Assembly (NCBI RefSeq): GCF_016461825.1
Contig: NZ_JAEMNU010000083.1
Span: forward strand, 137,274 to 201,273
Reading direction: 5' to 3'
Length of the DNA: 64,000 nt
Origin: Rugamonas violacea
GTDB lineage: Bacteria > Pseudomonadota > Gammaproteobacteria > Burkholderiales > Burkholderiaceae_D
Position 1 is the stretch's first letter. Each line of letters opens with the position of its first letter. Both the position numbers and the translations under genes were made by a program. Positions 8,327 to 16,333 of the stretch are shown here, piece by piece. The notes beneath the pieces were generated by a model. That model was not told the DNA's origin, made no database searches, and saw nothing but the letters and a program-made list of their open reading frames with translations.

Positions 8327-9217
8327 ATGACCTCGACCACATTCGACGCAATTGCCCAACTGGATCTGGAACCCATCAAAGTCAAGCTGATGCACCGGGA
8401 ATCCGGCGAGGGCTGGACCCTGGAGCACGCCAACGCGATCGAGTTCGAGTATCGCCGCTTCCTGATTTTGATGAAAAAGTTCCCCAACGAGCAAACCGCG
8501 CCGCTGGTCGACGTCGACACCTTCTGGCACTACCACATCCTCGACACGATGAAGTACGCGGTCGACTGCGACGCCGTGTTCGGCCATTTCCTGCACCACT
8601 TCCCCTACATCGGCCTGCGCGGCGAGGACGACGAGCAAGCCCACCTGCGCGTCGGCCAGCGCATGAAGGAGTTGTACGAGCAGACCTTCGGCGAGGACTA
8701 TGTGCGCGCCGACGCCACCTATTCCGGCGTGGCCAACCAGGCCGCCTACTCGGGCGCCGCCGCCGCCGAGACGGCTTATTCCGGCGCCGCCGCCGCGCAG
8801 ACGGCCTACTCGGGCGCCGCCGCCAAGACCGCGTATTCCGGTGCCGCCGCCGCGCAGACCGCCTACTCGGGCGCCGCCGCCAAGACCGCGTATTCCGGCG
8901 CTGCCGCCGTGCAGACCGCTTACTCGGGCGCCGCCGCCAAGACCGCGTATTCCGGCGCCGCCGCCGTGCAGACCGCCTACTCGGGCGCCGCCGCCAAGAC
9001 GGCGTATTCCGGTGCCGCCGCCGCGCAGACCGCCTACTCGGGCGCCGCCGCTAAGACCGCCTATTCGGGCGCCGCCTCCGCGCAGACCGCCTATTCCGGC
9101 GCCGCCGGCCAGACCGCCTACTCGGGCGCCAGCGCCGCCCAGGCCAGCGCGGCCATCGAGAATGCCCGCCTGGCCAGCTTCTACACCGAGCGGCCACGCC
9201 TGAACCCGGCGAACTAA
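8327..9217 (+). CDS. GRDP-like domain protein with 15 tandem YSG repeats
   Basis: The 296-residue protein has two parts. Residues 1-127 form a compact domain resembling the GRDP-like family (glycine-rich-domain-containing protein-like). Conserved FWHYHILDT (His68, His70, Asp73), DC (Asp80, Cys81), LHHFPY (His90, His91) and LRGEDD could form a metal site. Residues 131-278 are fifteen YSG units, mostly alternating AYSGAAAAQT and AYSGAAAKT, a 19-residue (57-bp) higher-order repeat. The tail ends FYTERPRL. There is no signal peptide or membrane segment. The ATG at 8327 follows AAAGGGA; an in-frame ATG at 8237 overlaps the FNR-type box and is not used. It is followed by a terminator and a paralogue. 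Function unknown. Confidence 0.85.
   Translation: MTSTTFDAIAQLDLEPIKVKLMHRESGEGWTLEHANAIEFEYRRFLILMKKFPNEQTAPLVDVDTFWHYHILDTMKYAVDCDAVFGHFLHHFPYIGLRGEDDEQAHLRVGQRMKELYEQTFGEDYVRADATYSGVANQAAYSGAAAAETAYSGAAAAQTAYSGAAAKTAYSGAAAAQTAYSGAAAKTAYSGAAAVQTAYSGAAAKTAYSGAAAVQTAYSGAAAKTAYSGAAAAQTAYSGAAAKTAYSGAASAQTAYSGAAGQTAYSGASAAQASAAIENARLASFYTERPRLNPAN
8710..9160 (+). repeat. Coding tandem repeat, about 57-bp units
   Basis: This is the repeat block inside the YSG-repeat gene. Units read GCC-TAC/TAT-TCG/TCC-GGC-GCC-GCC-GCC with alternating linkers (GCGCAGACC or AAGACC). Synonymous sites differ between units (TAC TCG GGC versus TAT TCC GGC alternate), so the array is not freshly expanded and the peptide appears to be under selection. 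Confidence 0.85.
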
Positions 9218-9245
9218 TAGTGTGATTGTCGTTTAAGCACCCCAG

Positions 9246-9274
9246 CCCCGCCGCCCACCGGCGGGGTTGTTTTT
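9246..9274 (+). terminator. Terminator after first YSG-repeat gene
   Basis: Stem CCCCGCCG (9246-9253) and CGGCGGGG (9259-9266) with loop CCCAC is followed by TTGTTTTT. It separates transcription of the two paralogues. Confidence 0.9.
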
Positions 9275-9390
9275 ACTTCAGCATGTCCGCCACTGTGTCG
9301 CCGTTCAGACACTATCAAATCCGCAGCGATTAACTACAATTTTGCAAGCAACACCTTGTGCAATTCGCCTACACTTTTGGAAGTTTGTGG

Positions 9391-9418
9391 TTGAAATCGG
9401 CATTGCATTGCCTATACT
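9391..9418 (+). promoter_or_regulatory. Sigma-70 promoter of second YSG-repeat gene
   Basis: TTGAAA (9391-9396), a 16-base spacer and TATACT (9413-9418) lie in the 349-base gap between the paralogues. They imply a 5' leader of about 140 bases. Nothing else is evident in the gap besides the terminator. Confidence 0.6.
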
Positions 9419-9566
9419 GGGATAGTTGACGCAAGGCAATTCGACTGTTTGGCCAAGCCAGCCAATCGAACGCAGCGCCTTCCGGTGCCGAATCCACGCA
9501 CCGCCCGGCCGCACGATTTCACCCCATCCTCCATAGCACACTCATTATTTCAAAGGGTTTTCATCC

Positions 9567-10313
9567 ATGATTTCCAATGACAGCTTCAAAGTGATCGCCG
9601 CTCTCGACCTCGAACCGATCAAGGTCAAACTGATGCACGCCGAGTCGGGTGAGGGTTGGTCGCTCGACCAAGTCAACGCCGTCGAATTCGAATATCGCCG
9701 CTTCTTGTATCTGATGAAAACCTATCCGCAGGAGCAGACGGCGCCGCTGTTTGACGTCGATATCTTCTGGCATTACCACATTCTTGACACGATGAAATAC
9801 GCCGCCGACTGCCAGGCCGTGTTCGGTTACTTCCTGCACCACTTCCCCTACCTCGGCCTGCGCGGCGAGGATGACGAGGCGGCTCACCACCGCGTCGGCG
9901 AGCGCATGCGTGAACTGTATGAGGCGACCTTCGGCGACAGTTATCTGCGTCCCGCCGCCCAGGCGTATTCCGGTGTGCCGGCGCAACAGGCCAGCGCCTA
10001 CTCCGGCGTGCCGGCCGTCGCCTACTCGGGCGTGCCGCAGCAGCAGGCCATGGGCACCGCCTATTCCGGCGTGCCGGCCGTCGCCTACTCGGGCGTGCCG
10101 GCGCAGCAAGCCAAGGGAACCGCCTATTCCGGCGTGCCGAACGTGGTGTATTCGGGCGTGCCGGCGCAGAAGATGGCATACTCTGGTGTACCGACGCAGA
10201 ATATGTCGGCCTACTCCGGCGTGCCGCAGCAGCAAGCGGCGGCCTATTCCGGAGTGCCGAGCGCGTCGACCACGGAGAATTTGTATTCGACCCGGCCGCG
10301 TCTGAGCGCCTAG
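9567..10313 (+). CDS. GRDP-like domain protein with 10 YSGVP repeats
   Basis: This 248-residue paralogue of the gene at 8327 has the same N-terminal domain (1-128) with FWHYHILDT (His69, His71, Asp74), DC (81-82), LHHFPY and LRGEDDE conserved. It is followed by ten AYSGVP units (133-232) separated by short Gln/Ala/Met/Gly/Val linkers, and a tail ending YSTRPRL. The two repeats share only YSG, so domain and tail are conserved while the repeat chemistry has diverged. No export signal is seen. It has its own promoter at 9391 and is followed after 67 bases by a small Pro/Ala gene. Function unknown. Confidence 0.85.
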   Translation: MISNDSFKVIAALDLEPIKVKLMHAESGEGWSLDQVNAVEFEYRRFLYLMKTYPQEQTAPLFDVDIFWHYHILDTMKYAADCQAVFGYFLHHFPYLGLRGEDDEAAHHRVGERMRELYEATFGDSYLRPAAQAYSGVPAQQASAYSGVPAVAYSGVPQQQAMGTAYSGVPAVAYSGVPAQQAKGTAYSGVPNVVYSGVPAQKMAYSGVPTQNMSAYSGVPQQQAAAYSGVPSASTTENLYSTRPRLSA

Positions 10314-10325
10314 GCGCCTCAGCCA

Positions 10326-10353
10326 GTGCCGCCGTCTCGCTTGACGGCGGCAC
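10326..10353 (+). other. Intercistronic hairpin
   Basis: An 11-bp stem (GTGCCGCCGTC and GACGGCGGCAC) with loop TCGCTT lies between the second YSG-repeat gene and the small gene at 10381. There is no U tract, so it is more likely an mRNA-stabilising or partly terminating hairpin than a full terminator. Confidence 0.6.
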
Positions 10354-10380
10354 GCCCGGCCCTCATTTCAGGAGCGCATC

Positions 10381-10587
10381 ATGAGCATCAGCGCCATCCC
10401 CTCCAGCAGCAGTGCGGCGAGCAGCGCCAGCGTAGTGCCGGCGGCACCGACCAAGCAGGCCGAACCGCCCAAGCAGATCGACAAGCCGGCCGAACGTGTT
10501 GCCCCGCCACCAGCTCCGACCGCTTCCACACCATCGGTCAACACCAGCGGACAGAAGATCGGCACCACCATCAGTACCTCGGCCTGA
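10381..10587 (+). CDS. Small Pro/Ala/Ser-rich protein
   Basis: This 68-residue product is made almost entirely of Ser, Ala, Pro, Thr, Val, Lys and Gln. It is probably disordered and has no Cys, Trp or Tyr. GGAG lies seven bases before the ATG. It follows the YSG-repeat pair in the same direction and may share the transcript of the second one through the hairpin at 10326. Not recognised; the reading frame is supported by the ribosome-binding site and context rather than by homology. Confidence 0.55.
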   Translation: MSISAIPSSSSAASSASVVPAAPTKQAEPPKQIDKPAERVAPPPAPTASTPSVNTSGQKIGTTISTSA

Positions 10588-10734
10588 TCGGCTGGCGCCG
10601 CCCGCCGATCAGGCGGCGCGCGCCCTGCCCGAGCCGGCAAACCTGGCCGCGACGCGGCCGGCTTGTTTGCGTCCGGTCGCTTCGTCGGCCGCTTCCTTGC
10701 AGCACTCCGGCCACAGCCGTGGCAAAAAAAAGAC

Positions 10735-10761
10735 GAAAAAAAACGCGAGCCATAGCTCGCG
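10735..10761 (-). terminator. Terminator of the HTH gene (minus strand)
   Basis: Read on the minus strand, stem GCGAGC / GCTCGC with a four-base loop is followed by a run of U (10736-10743). It lies about 50 bases after the stop of the HTH gene. The rest of the 10588-10809 gap holds only GC-rich palindromic DNA. Confidence 0.8.
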
Positions 10762-10809
10762 CCTATTCAGCCTTGCGGCCGTCGCGGCCGCTATGGCCGC
10801 GTGACGACT

Positions 10810-11049
10810 TTATGCCGCCATCAGCTCGCGCAGTTCGCGGATGCTGAAGTCGCTGATCTCGTGCATGCGGATCAGGATGGTCGCGCCAATCGGCAGCGTG
10901 TTGTGGCGGATCTTGCTGATCACCGGTGGTGCGACTTCCAGCGCGCGCGACAGGGCCGCGTCGTTTTTCAGCTGCAGTTTTTCGATGATGGCATCCAAAA
11001 CGCGATTTGGATTGTAGGTAGGCGACGCCGTGATTTCTTTGATAGACAT
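10810..11049 (-). CDS. Small helix-turn-helix (XRE/Cro-like) protein
   Basis: The 79-residue protein has a central helix-turn-helix: the segment DAALSRALEVAPPVISKIRHN (split here as DAALSRALEV and APPVISKIRHN, about 34-54) has the spacing of Cro/XRE DNA-binding helices. It has little beyond the DNA-binding domain, so it may be an accessory regulator. ATG 11049 (MSIKEI) is preferred over the upstream frame, whose Phe/Ile-rich extension is encoded by AT-rich promoter-like DNA. It ends in its own terminator at 10735. Confidence 0.75.
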   Translation of the reverse strand: MSIKEITASPTYNPNRVLDAIIEKLQLKNDAALSRALEVAPPVISKIRHNTLPIGATILIRMHEISDFSIRELRELMAA

Positions 11050-11298
11050 AATGGTTTCAATCAGGTTTTTGGCCGCCTTTTGGATAAAAGCGACACTAAA
11101 ATAAAAAATTTTTAGCTGAAATGCCAAGGCAGCACTGTAAAACGCAGTCGTTTATGCCGGTTTCGAGCGCACAGTCCACATAATACACCCTTCTGTTAAC
11201 GTTCGGCTAACGCAGGTGATATTTTTGTGATTTTTTGATAGATTTCACCGCTATTTCTTATGCTAGGAAGCTTTTTGATATAGAAATAGCAATGAAAA

Positions 11299-11544
11299 TC
11301 AACGGGATCGGCTGACGCCGGCGGCGAGGAAGCACCATTCAACGGCCAACAGCGTGGCCAATTGCGCAATAGTGCTGGGGAGGAAAAGGCATTGGTTGCC
11401 AGAGGATGCATTGAGCGAGGAATAGCCGTACCAGCCTAGTTGCTGTCGGATTTCCGCCGGGGTTGGCGGTGGACGGCGGTCGAACTCGCGCAAATGCATA
11501 TACGCCCGGACCTGTTCTTTGGTTGGATGCAGGATGGTAGACAT
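11299..11544 (-). CDS. 81-residue protein downstream of an FNR-type box
   Basis: Unrecognised small protein. The N-terminal half is charged and Pro-rich (MSTILHPTKEQVRAYMHLRE, then PPPTPAEIRQQLGW). The C-terminal half is more hydrophobic (IAQLATLLAVEWCFLAAG, about 61-77) and could be one membrane helix. The ATG at 11544 is preceded on the minus strand by CAAGGAGTGCAT, a strong ribosome-binding site. A perfect FNR-type box lies 143 bases upstream with a matching -10, so it is probably an oxygen-regulated gene. Confidence 0.6.
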   Translation of the reverse strand: MSTILHPTKEQVRAYMHLREFDRRPPPTPAEIRQQLGWYGYSSLNASSGNQCLFLPSTIAQLATLLAVEWCFLAAGVSRSR

Positions 11545-11660
11545 ATGCACTCCTTGAAGAGGTCGCCAATCAATCACCGTGGCGACACGGCAACACATAA
11601 CATACACCAATTAACGGCCGGCAAACCCAAATCTGCAGTCGCGGCCACGATTTTGCTCAC

Positions 11661-11700
11661 AATATCGTCATGCGAAAAACCCGGACTTGATGCACATCAA
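11661..11700 (-). promoter_or_regulatory. FNR-type promoter: TTGAT-GCAC-ATCAA with GATATT -10
   Basis: TTGATGCACATCAA (11687-11700) sits in a near-perfect 20-base palindrome with GAC/GTC flanks. Reading on the minus strand, GATATT (11661-11666) is centred 30 bases downstream, close to the arrangement of class II FNR-activated promoters. The gene served is the 81-residue ORF ending at 11299. The remaining 11545-11899 gap has no other gene. Confidence 0.65.
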
Positions 11701-11899
11701 GTCGCCACCGTCAGCCGCTAGATGGAGTCAGTTTGCGCCGCAAAGCTTACAGCCAGCTTTCATCGTTGCCTTGCAAACAGGCATGTTGCTTTTTTTGGCG
11801 AGGCCGACGCCCGGCGCCGCCCGTCCCTGTCCGCTTTTTCGGCGCGCTCACTGGCGCTGTTCGCGCCCGTATAGTGATAGTGTATTTCCTTGCCAATTA

Positions 11900-12796
11900 T
11901 TAAGTTGGAACTCCAACGCAGGCGGCCAAGGTCGCGGCCACCGTCGGGTAGCGCAGCCGCACGCCGAGCTCGTTTTTCAGCCGCCCGTTGCGCATGCGCC
12001 GCGACTCCGACATGAACGACAGCAGCGCCGGCGTGACCACCTGGCGCAATTGCTCGCGCGGCAGGCGCGGTGGACGGGCCAGGCCGAAGGCGTCGGCCAC
12101 GGCGTCGAAGTAGGCGCCCATCTTCATCTCGCTGTCGTCGACCGCGTGGTAGACCCGGTTCGGCGCGCCGCGCCACAGCGCGCGGGCGACGATGGCGGCC
12201 AGGTCGTCGGCGTGGATGTGGTTGGTGTAGACGTCCTCGGCCTCCAGCAGCGCCGGCGTGCCGGCCTGCAGACGCTTGAGCGGCAGGCGCTCGGCGCCGT
12301 AGATGCCGGGCACGCGCAGGATCGCCAGCCGGCCTTGGGCGCGGCCGGCCCAAGCCCGCAGCACCCGCTCGGCGTCGACCCGGCGCTGGGCGCGGCCGTT
12401 GTGCGGCGCCGGCGGCCGCGTCTCGTCGATCCAAGCGCCGCCGCAGTCGCCGTAGACGCCGCTGGTGCTGACATAAACCAGCCGCGCGCGCTCAGGTAAA
12501 ATGGCGCACAGATTGCGCGTGCGCCGGTCCAGCACACCGTCCGCTTGCGGCGGCGCCAAATGGACAATATAGTGCGCCAGACCGGCCAGCCGGCGCAGCG
12601 TGGCCGGCCGGTCCAGGTCGGCCAGCAGCGGCACGGCGCCCAGCGCGCGCAGCTCGGCGCGGCGCTCGGGCCGGCTGGTGACGGCGAACACGCGGAAGCG
12701 CCCGCGCAGCAGCGGCAACAGGCGCATGCCGACGTCGCCGCAGCCGAGGATGAGCAGGCGCGGCAAGTTGATTTTTTGACTCAGAGTTTTTTTCAT
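11900..12796 (-). CDS. NAD(P)-dependent epimerase/dehydratase family protein
   Basis: This 298-residue extended-SDR fold protein has the nucleotide-binding motif ILGCGDVGMRLL near 15-26 and VYVSTSGVYGD near 108-118, where the Tyr-containing active-site segment lies. The substrate is unknown; many bacteria carry a cytosolic NAD(P)-binding 'SDR family oxidoreductase' of this length. The start ATG (12796) is only 12 bases from the start of the divergent reductase gene, so each promoter must lie inside the other gene. Confidence 0.85.
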   Translation of the reverse strand: MKKTLSQKINLPRLLILGCGDVGMRLLPLLRGRFRVFAVTSRPERRAELRALGAVPLLADLDRPATLRRLAGLAHYIVHLAPPQADGVLDRRTRNLCAILPERARLVYVSTSGVYGDCGGAWIDETRPPAPHNGRAQRRVDAERVLRAWAGRAQGRLAILRVPGIYGAERLPLKRLQAGTPALLEAEDVYTNHIHADDLAAIVARALWRGAPNRVYHAVDDSEMKMGAYFDAVADAFGLARPPRLPREQLRQVVTPALLSFMSESRRMRNGRLKNELGVRLRYPTVAATLAACVGVPT

Positions 12797-12808
12797 ATCA
12801 AGGATTGT

Positions 12809-13837
12809 ATGACGTTCCAGATTATTGTTCAGCCCAGCGGCCATCAATTCAGCTGCGAGGAAGACGAAACCGTGCTGGCGGCCGCCATGCGCGCCGGCGT
12901 CGGCCTGCCCTACGGCTGCAAGAACGGCGCCTGCAGCTCCTGCAAGGGCAAGGTGGTGTCCGGCTCGGTCAGCCACAAGGCGCACCAGCAGCGCGCCCTG
13001 ACGCCGGAAGAGGAGGCCCAGGGCTTCTCGCTGTTCTGCTGCGCCAGCGCGCACAGCGACCTGGTGATCGAGGCGCGCGAGGTGGCCGGCAGCAGCGACT
13101 ATCCGCTGAAGAAGATGCCGTCGCGCGTCGCCGGCATCGAGAAGGTGGCCCCCGACGTCGTCGTGCTGACCCTGCAACTGCCGGCCAACGAACGCCTGCA
13201 ATACCGCGCCGGACAATATATCGAATTCATGCTGCGCGACGGCAAGCGCCGCAGCTACAGCATGGCCACCGCGCCCGACGGCGAGGCGCCGATCACGCTG
13301 CACATCCGCCACATGGCCGGCGGCCTGTTTACCGAGCAGGTGTTCGGTAGCATGAAGGAGCGCGACATCCTGCGCTTCGAAGGCCCGCTCGGCACCTTCT
13401 TCGTGCGCGAGGATTCGGACAAGCCGATGGTGCTGCTGGCCTCCGGCACCGGCTTCGCGCCGATCAAGGCCATCGTCGAACACATGATCGCCCGGCAGTC
13501 GACCCGCAGCATGACCTTGTACTGGGGCGGCCGCCGCCCGCAGGACCTGTACATGGACGCGCTGTGCCGCCAGTGGGCCGAGCAGTTGCCCAACTTCCAG
13601 TACGTGCCGGTGGTGTCGAACCCGCTGGCGGAAGACCAATGGCAGGGCCGTGGCGGCTTCGTCCACCAGGCCGTGATGGCCGACCTGCCCGACCTGTCCG
13701 GCCACCAGGTCTACGCCTGCGGCGCGCCCATCGTGGTCGACTCGGCCAAGCGCGATTTCGTCGCCCAGTGCCAGTTGCCGGCCGAGGAATTCTACGCCGA
13801 CGCCTTCACCACCGAAGCCGACCTGAACCGGCCCTGA
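12809..13837 (+). CDS. Ferredoxin-NAD(P)H reductase (CDP-6-deoxy-glucoseen reductase-like)
   Basis: The 342-residue iron-sulfur flavoprotein reductase has an N-terminal plant-type 2Fe-2S domain with CKNGACSSC (about 37-45) and the fourth Cys in FCCAS. An FAD-binding domain follows with RSYSMA (about 149-154), then an NAD(P)-binding domain with ASGTGFAP and a terminal YACGAP. This is the family annotated as CDP-6-deoxy-delta-3,4-glucoseen reductase (AscD-like), which in many Burkholderiales is a housekeeping electron-transfer protein rather than a sugar enzyme. AAGGA precedes the ATG at 12809; the longer frame runs back through the divergent gene. Confidence 0.88.
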   Translation: MTFQIIVQPSGHQFSCEEDETVLAAAMRAGVGLPYGCKNGACSSCKGKVVSGSVSHKAHQQRALTPEEEAQGFSLFCCASAHSDLVIEAREVAGSSDYPLKKMPSRVAGIEKVAPDVVVLTLQLPANERLQYRAGQYIEFMLRDGKRRSYSMATAPDGEAPITLHIRHMAGGLFTEQVFGSMKERDILRFEGPLGTFFVREDSDKPMVLLASGTGFAPIKAIVEHMIARQSTRSMTLYWGGRRPQDLYMDALCRQWAEQLPNFQYVPVVSNPLAEDQWQGRGGFVHQAVMADLPDLSGHQVYACGAPIVVDSAKRDFVAQCQLPAEEFYADAFTTEADLNRP

Positions 13838-13897
13838 GGCCGCCGCAGCGCCGCCCACGGCTTGCCGGAACGCCGGCAACACCCGGCGGCACAAACT

Positions 13898-13925
13898 GGG
13901 GTCAGACCCCCGCGGGTCTGACCCC
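13898..13925. repeat. Palindrome GGGGTCAGACCC-CCGC-GGGTCTGACCCC
   Basis: A perfect 12-bp inverted repeat lies between the reductase and the MFS gene. I recall GGGGTCAGACCC palindromes as widespread in Oxalobacteraceae genomes, so this is probably one copy of a REP-like family. It has no U tract but could also weaken read-through. Confidence 0.7.
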
Positions 13926-14009
13926 GGCTCCTCGCCTTTGGGGTAAGCCGGCATTCCCGGCAACCTGAAATGCCCTTTCCTCACGCGCGCCGCCGCGCCG
14001 AAAGTTTCC

Positions 14010-15281
14010 ATGTCCCAGCCGTCCGATGAAAATGGTTTCCGCGTCCTGCGCCACCGCAACTTCACCTTCTACCTGACGGCCCGCGTGCTCGGCACCATCG
14101 CCGTGCAGATGCAAAACGTGGCGATCGGCTGGCAGGTCTACGCGCTGACCGGCAACCTGTTCGACCTGGGCCTGATCGGCCTGGCCCAGTTCGCCCCCTT
14201 CCTGCTGCTGATCCTGCTGGCCGGCCACGTCGCCGACCGCTACAATCGGCGCAACATCGTCGCCCTCTGCCTGACGGCGCAACTGGCGTGCAGCCTGCTG
14301 TTGCTGGCGCTCAGCCACAGCGGCCTGAGCGTGGTGTGGCCGGTGTTCGCCATCCTGGTGCTGTTCGGCAGCGCCCGCGCCTTCATGGGGCCGGCCACCC
14401 AGGCCATGCTGGTCAACCTGGTGCCGCCGGCCAGCCTGGGCCAGGCGGTCGCGCTGAGCTCGTCGAGCTTCCACGTCGCCGTCATCGCCGGGCCGACCCT
14501 GGGCGGCCTGCTCTACCTGGCCGGACCGAACATCGTCTACCTGATCGCCGCGCTGCTGCTGTTGCTGTCGGTGGTGCTGATGTGGCTGGTGCGCGCCGCG
14601 CCGCAGGCCAGCAACCGCGAACCGGCCACCTGGCACAGCGTGCTCGAAGGCCTGCGCTTCGTCTGCTCGCGCCCCATCGTGCTGGGCGCCATCTCGCTCG
14701 ACCTGTTCGCCGTGCTGTTCGGCGGCGCCACCGCGCTGCTGCCGGCGCTGGCCCACGACGTGCTGCACATCGGCCCGAGCGGCCTGGGCCTGCTGCGCAG
14801 CGCGCCCGGCATCGGCGCCGCTTTGTGCTCGGTGGCGCTGGCCTTCTTCCCGATCACCCGCCGGGTCGGCCTGTGGATGTTCGGCGGCGTCGCCGTGTTC
14901 GGCGCCGCCACCATGGCGCTGGGCGCCACCACCAGCTTCGTGGTCGCGCTGGCCGCGCTGTTGCTGATGGGCGCCGGCGACATGGTCAGCGTCTACATCC
15001 GCCACCTGCTGGTGCAGTACGAGACGCCGGACGCCATTCGCGGCCGCGTCAGCGCGGTCAACTCGGTGTTCATCGGCGCCTCCAACGAGCTCGGCGAGTT
15101 CGAGTCCGGCCTGACCGCCGGCTGGTTCGGCCTGGTGCGCGCCGTGCTGTTCGGCGGCGCCGCCACGCTGGCCGTCACCGGCGCTTGGACCTGGTTGTTC
15201 CCGGTGCTGACCCATATGGACCGCTTCCCGCACGACCAAAAAGCGCTGGACGCCAAGGAGCGCGACGCCAAAACGGCCTGA
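14010..15281 (+). CDS. MFS transporter (EntS/MFS_3-like)
   Basis: This 423-residue inner-membrane protein has about 12 predicted hydrophobic helices, starting after a 20-residue cytoplasmic N-terminus. It carries the MFS loop motif GHVADRYNRRN between helices 2 and 3, and an N-terminal pattern (VLRHRNFTFYLTARVLGTIAVQMQ) typical of the MFS_3 group that includes the enterobactin exporter EntS. It is likely a drug or siderophore exporter; the substrate is unknown. It stands alone between the reductase and a DUF1345 gene. Confidence 0.88.
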   Translation: MSQPSDENGFRVLRHRNFTFYLTARVLGTIAVQMQNVAIGWQVYALTGNLFDLGLIGLAQFAPFLLLILLAGHVADRYNRRNIVALCLTAQLACSLLLLALSHSGLSVVWPVFAILVLFGSARAFMGPATQAMLVNLVPPASLGQAVALSSSSFHVAVIAGPTLGGLLYLAGPNIVYLIAALLLLLSVVLMWLVRAAPQASNREPATWHSVLEGLRFVCSRPIVLGAISLDLFAVLFGGATALLPALAHDVLHIGPSGLGLLRSAPGIGAALCSVALAFFPITRRVGLWMFGGVAVFGAATMALGATTSFVVALAALLLMGAGDMVSVYIRHLLVQYETPDAIRGRVSAVNSVFIGASNELGEFESGLTAGWFGLVRAVLFGGAATLAVTGAWTWLFPVLTHMDRFPHDQKALDAKERDAKTA

Positions 15282-15469
15282 GGCGGCCGGTGTGCTGGCG
15301 GCGGCGAGGATGGTGGCGCGGATAATGGCGCGGACGATGGCGCCGGCAAACGGCCGGCACCGCGCCGCCAGCGGCACCGTCCGCACCGTCCTTGTCGCCG
15401 AGCAGCAATAGGCGCCGCCCCGCCCGCATTGCTTGTAAGATGGGCGCTAACCCACTTTCAGCGCCTGCC

Positions 15470-16135
15470 ATGTCCGTTCCTATACCCTTCCGCAACTTCG
15501 TGCGCAGCCGTCCCCACCTGAGTCTGGCGATCGCGCTGGGCGCCGTGGTCAGCCCCTTCCTGCCGGCCGCCTGGCCCTTCCTGACGCGCCTGCTGGCGGC
15601 CTGGGACGTCGCCGTCTGGGCCTATCTGCTGACCATGGGCTGGATGATGATGCGGGCCGACCACGGCCAGGTCAAACGCGCCGCCGCCTTGCAGGACGAA
15701 CGCTCGCCGGTGATCCTGGCGACACTGTGCGCGGCGGCGATGATGAGCTTGCTAGCCATCGTCTCGCAGTTGTCGGCCTTGAAGGACTTGCCGGACGGCG
15801 ACAAGGCCTGGCATTACGGCTTCGTCATCGCCACCCTGCTCGGCTCCTGGTTTTTGGTCGGCACGCTGTTCTGCTTCCACTACGCCCACCTGTACTACCG
15901 CGACGACGGCGGCCACAAGCCGCTCGCCTTCCCCGACCAGCAGCTGGAGCCGAACTACTGGGACTTCCTCTACTTCGCCTTCACCATCGCGGTGGCGGCG
16001 CAGACCGCCGACGTGTCGGTGCACACGCGCACCATGCGCAAGGTGGTGCTGGGCCAGGCGGTGCTGAGTTTCTTCTTCAACCTGGTCATATTGGGGCTGT
16101 CCATCAATATTGCAGCGGGTCTGATTAATTCCTGA
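15470..16135 (+). CDS. DUF1345 family membrane protein
   Basis: The 221-residue integral membrane protein has about five hydrophobic helices and the conserved C-terminal region YYRDDGG...LEPNYWDFLYFAFTIAVAAQTADV typical of DUF1345 proteins. Their function is unknown; the YFxFTIA(V/M)xxQTxDV segment resembles an ion-channel selectivity region, but no transport role is established. ATG 15470 (MSVPIP) is preferred; an in-frame ATG 30 bases upstream would add ten residues. Confidence 0.85.
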   Translation: MSVPIPFRNFVRSRPHLSLAIALGAVVSPFLPAAWPFLTRLLAAWDVAVWAYLLTMGWMMMRADHGQVKRAAALQDERSPVILATLCAAAMMSLLAIVSQLSALKDLPDGDKAWHYGFVIATLLGSWFLVGTLFCFHYAHLYYRDDGGHKPLAFPDQQLEPNYWDFLYFAFTIAVAAQTADVSVHTRTMRKVVLGQAVLSFFFNLVILGLSINIAAGLINS

Positions 16136-16192
16136 GTGGCTAGCTCGGCTATGCATTCTGGAGTACCGGCGGTGGCAAAAAAAAGGAGTAAT

Positions 16193-16333
16193 ATGAAGTC
16201 ATGTGCACAGCGTTTCAACCAGATGCACATTGGCCGCGCCATGGCGACGCAAGCTGCGCCACGCGGCCCTCGAAGCAACTGCTTTGACCTGGGTTGGACG
16301 GGTTTATCTTTTTGTATAACCGGGAGTAAGCAT
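16193..16333 (+). other. In-frame 5' extension of the HPF-like gene with strong ribosome-binding site
   Basis: AAAAAAAAGGAGTAAT precedes an ATG at 16193 that is in frame with the HPF-like gene and would add 47 residues (starting MKSCAQRFNQ). The extension has unusual composition for an HPF protein. It may be a leader, an alternative long form, or an upstream ORF that feeds translation into the real start. Confidence 0.4.

Noticed and set aside
8710-9160. Repeat block as CRISPR array
   Set aside because: Units are in frame, encode one peptide, and there are no unique spacers of constant length.
16148-16180. HSGVPAVA peptide upstream of the HPF-like gene as a stray YSGVP repeat
   Set aside because: Only eight residues match, codons differ, and nothing else of the repeat gene is present.
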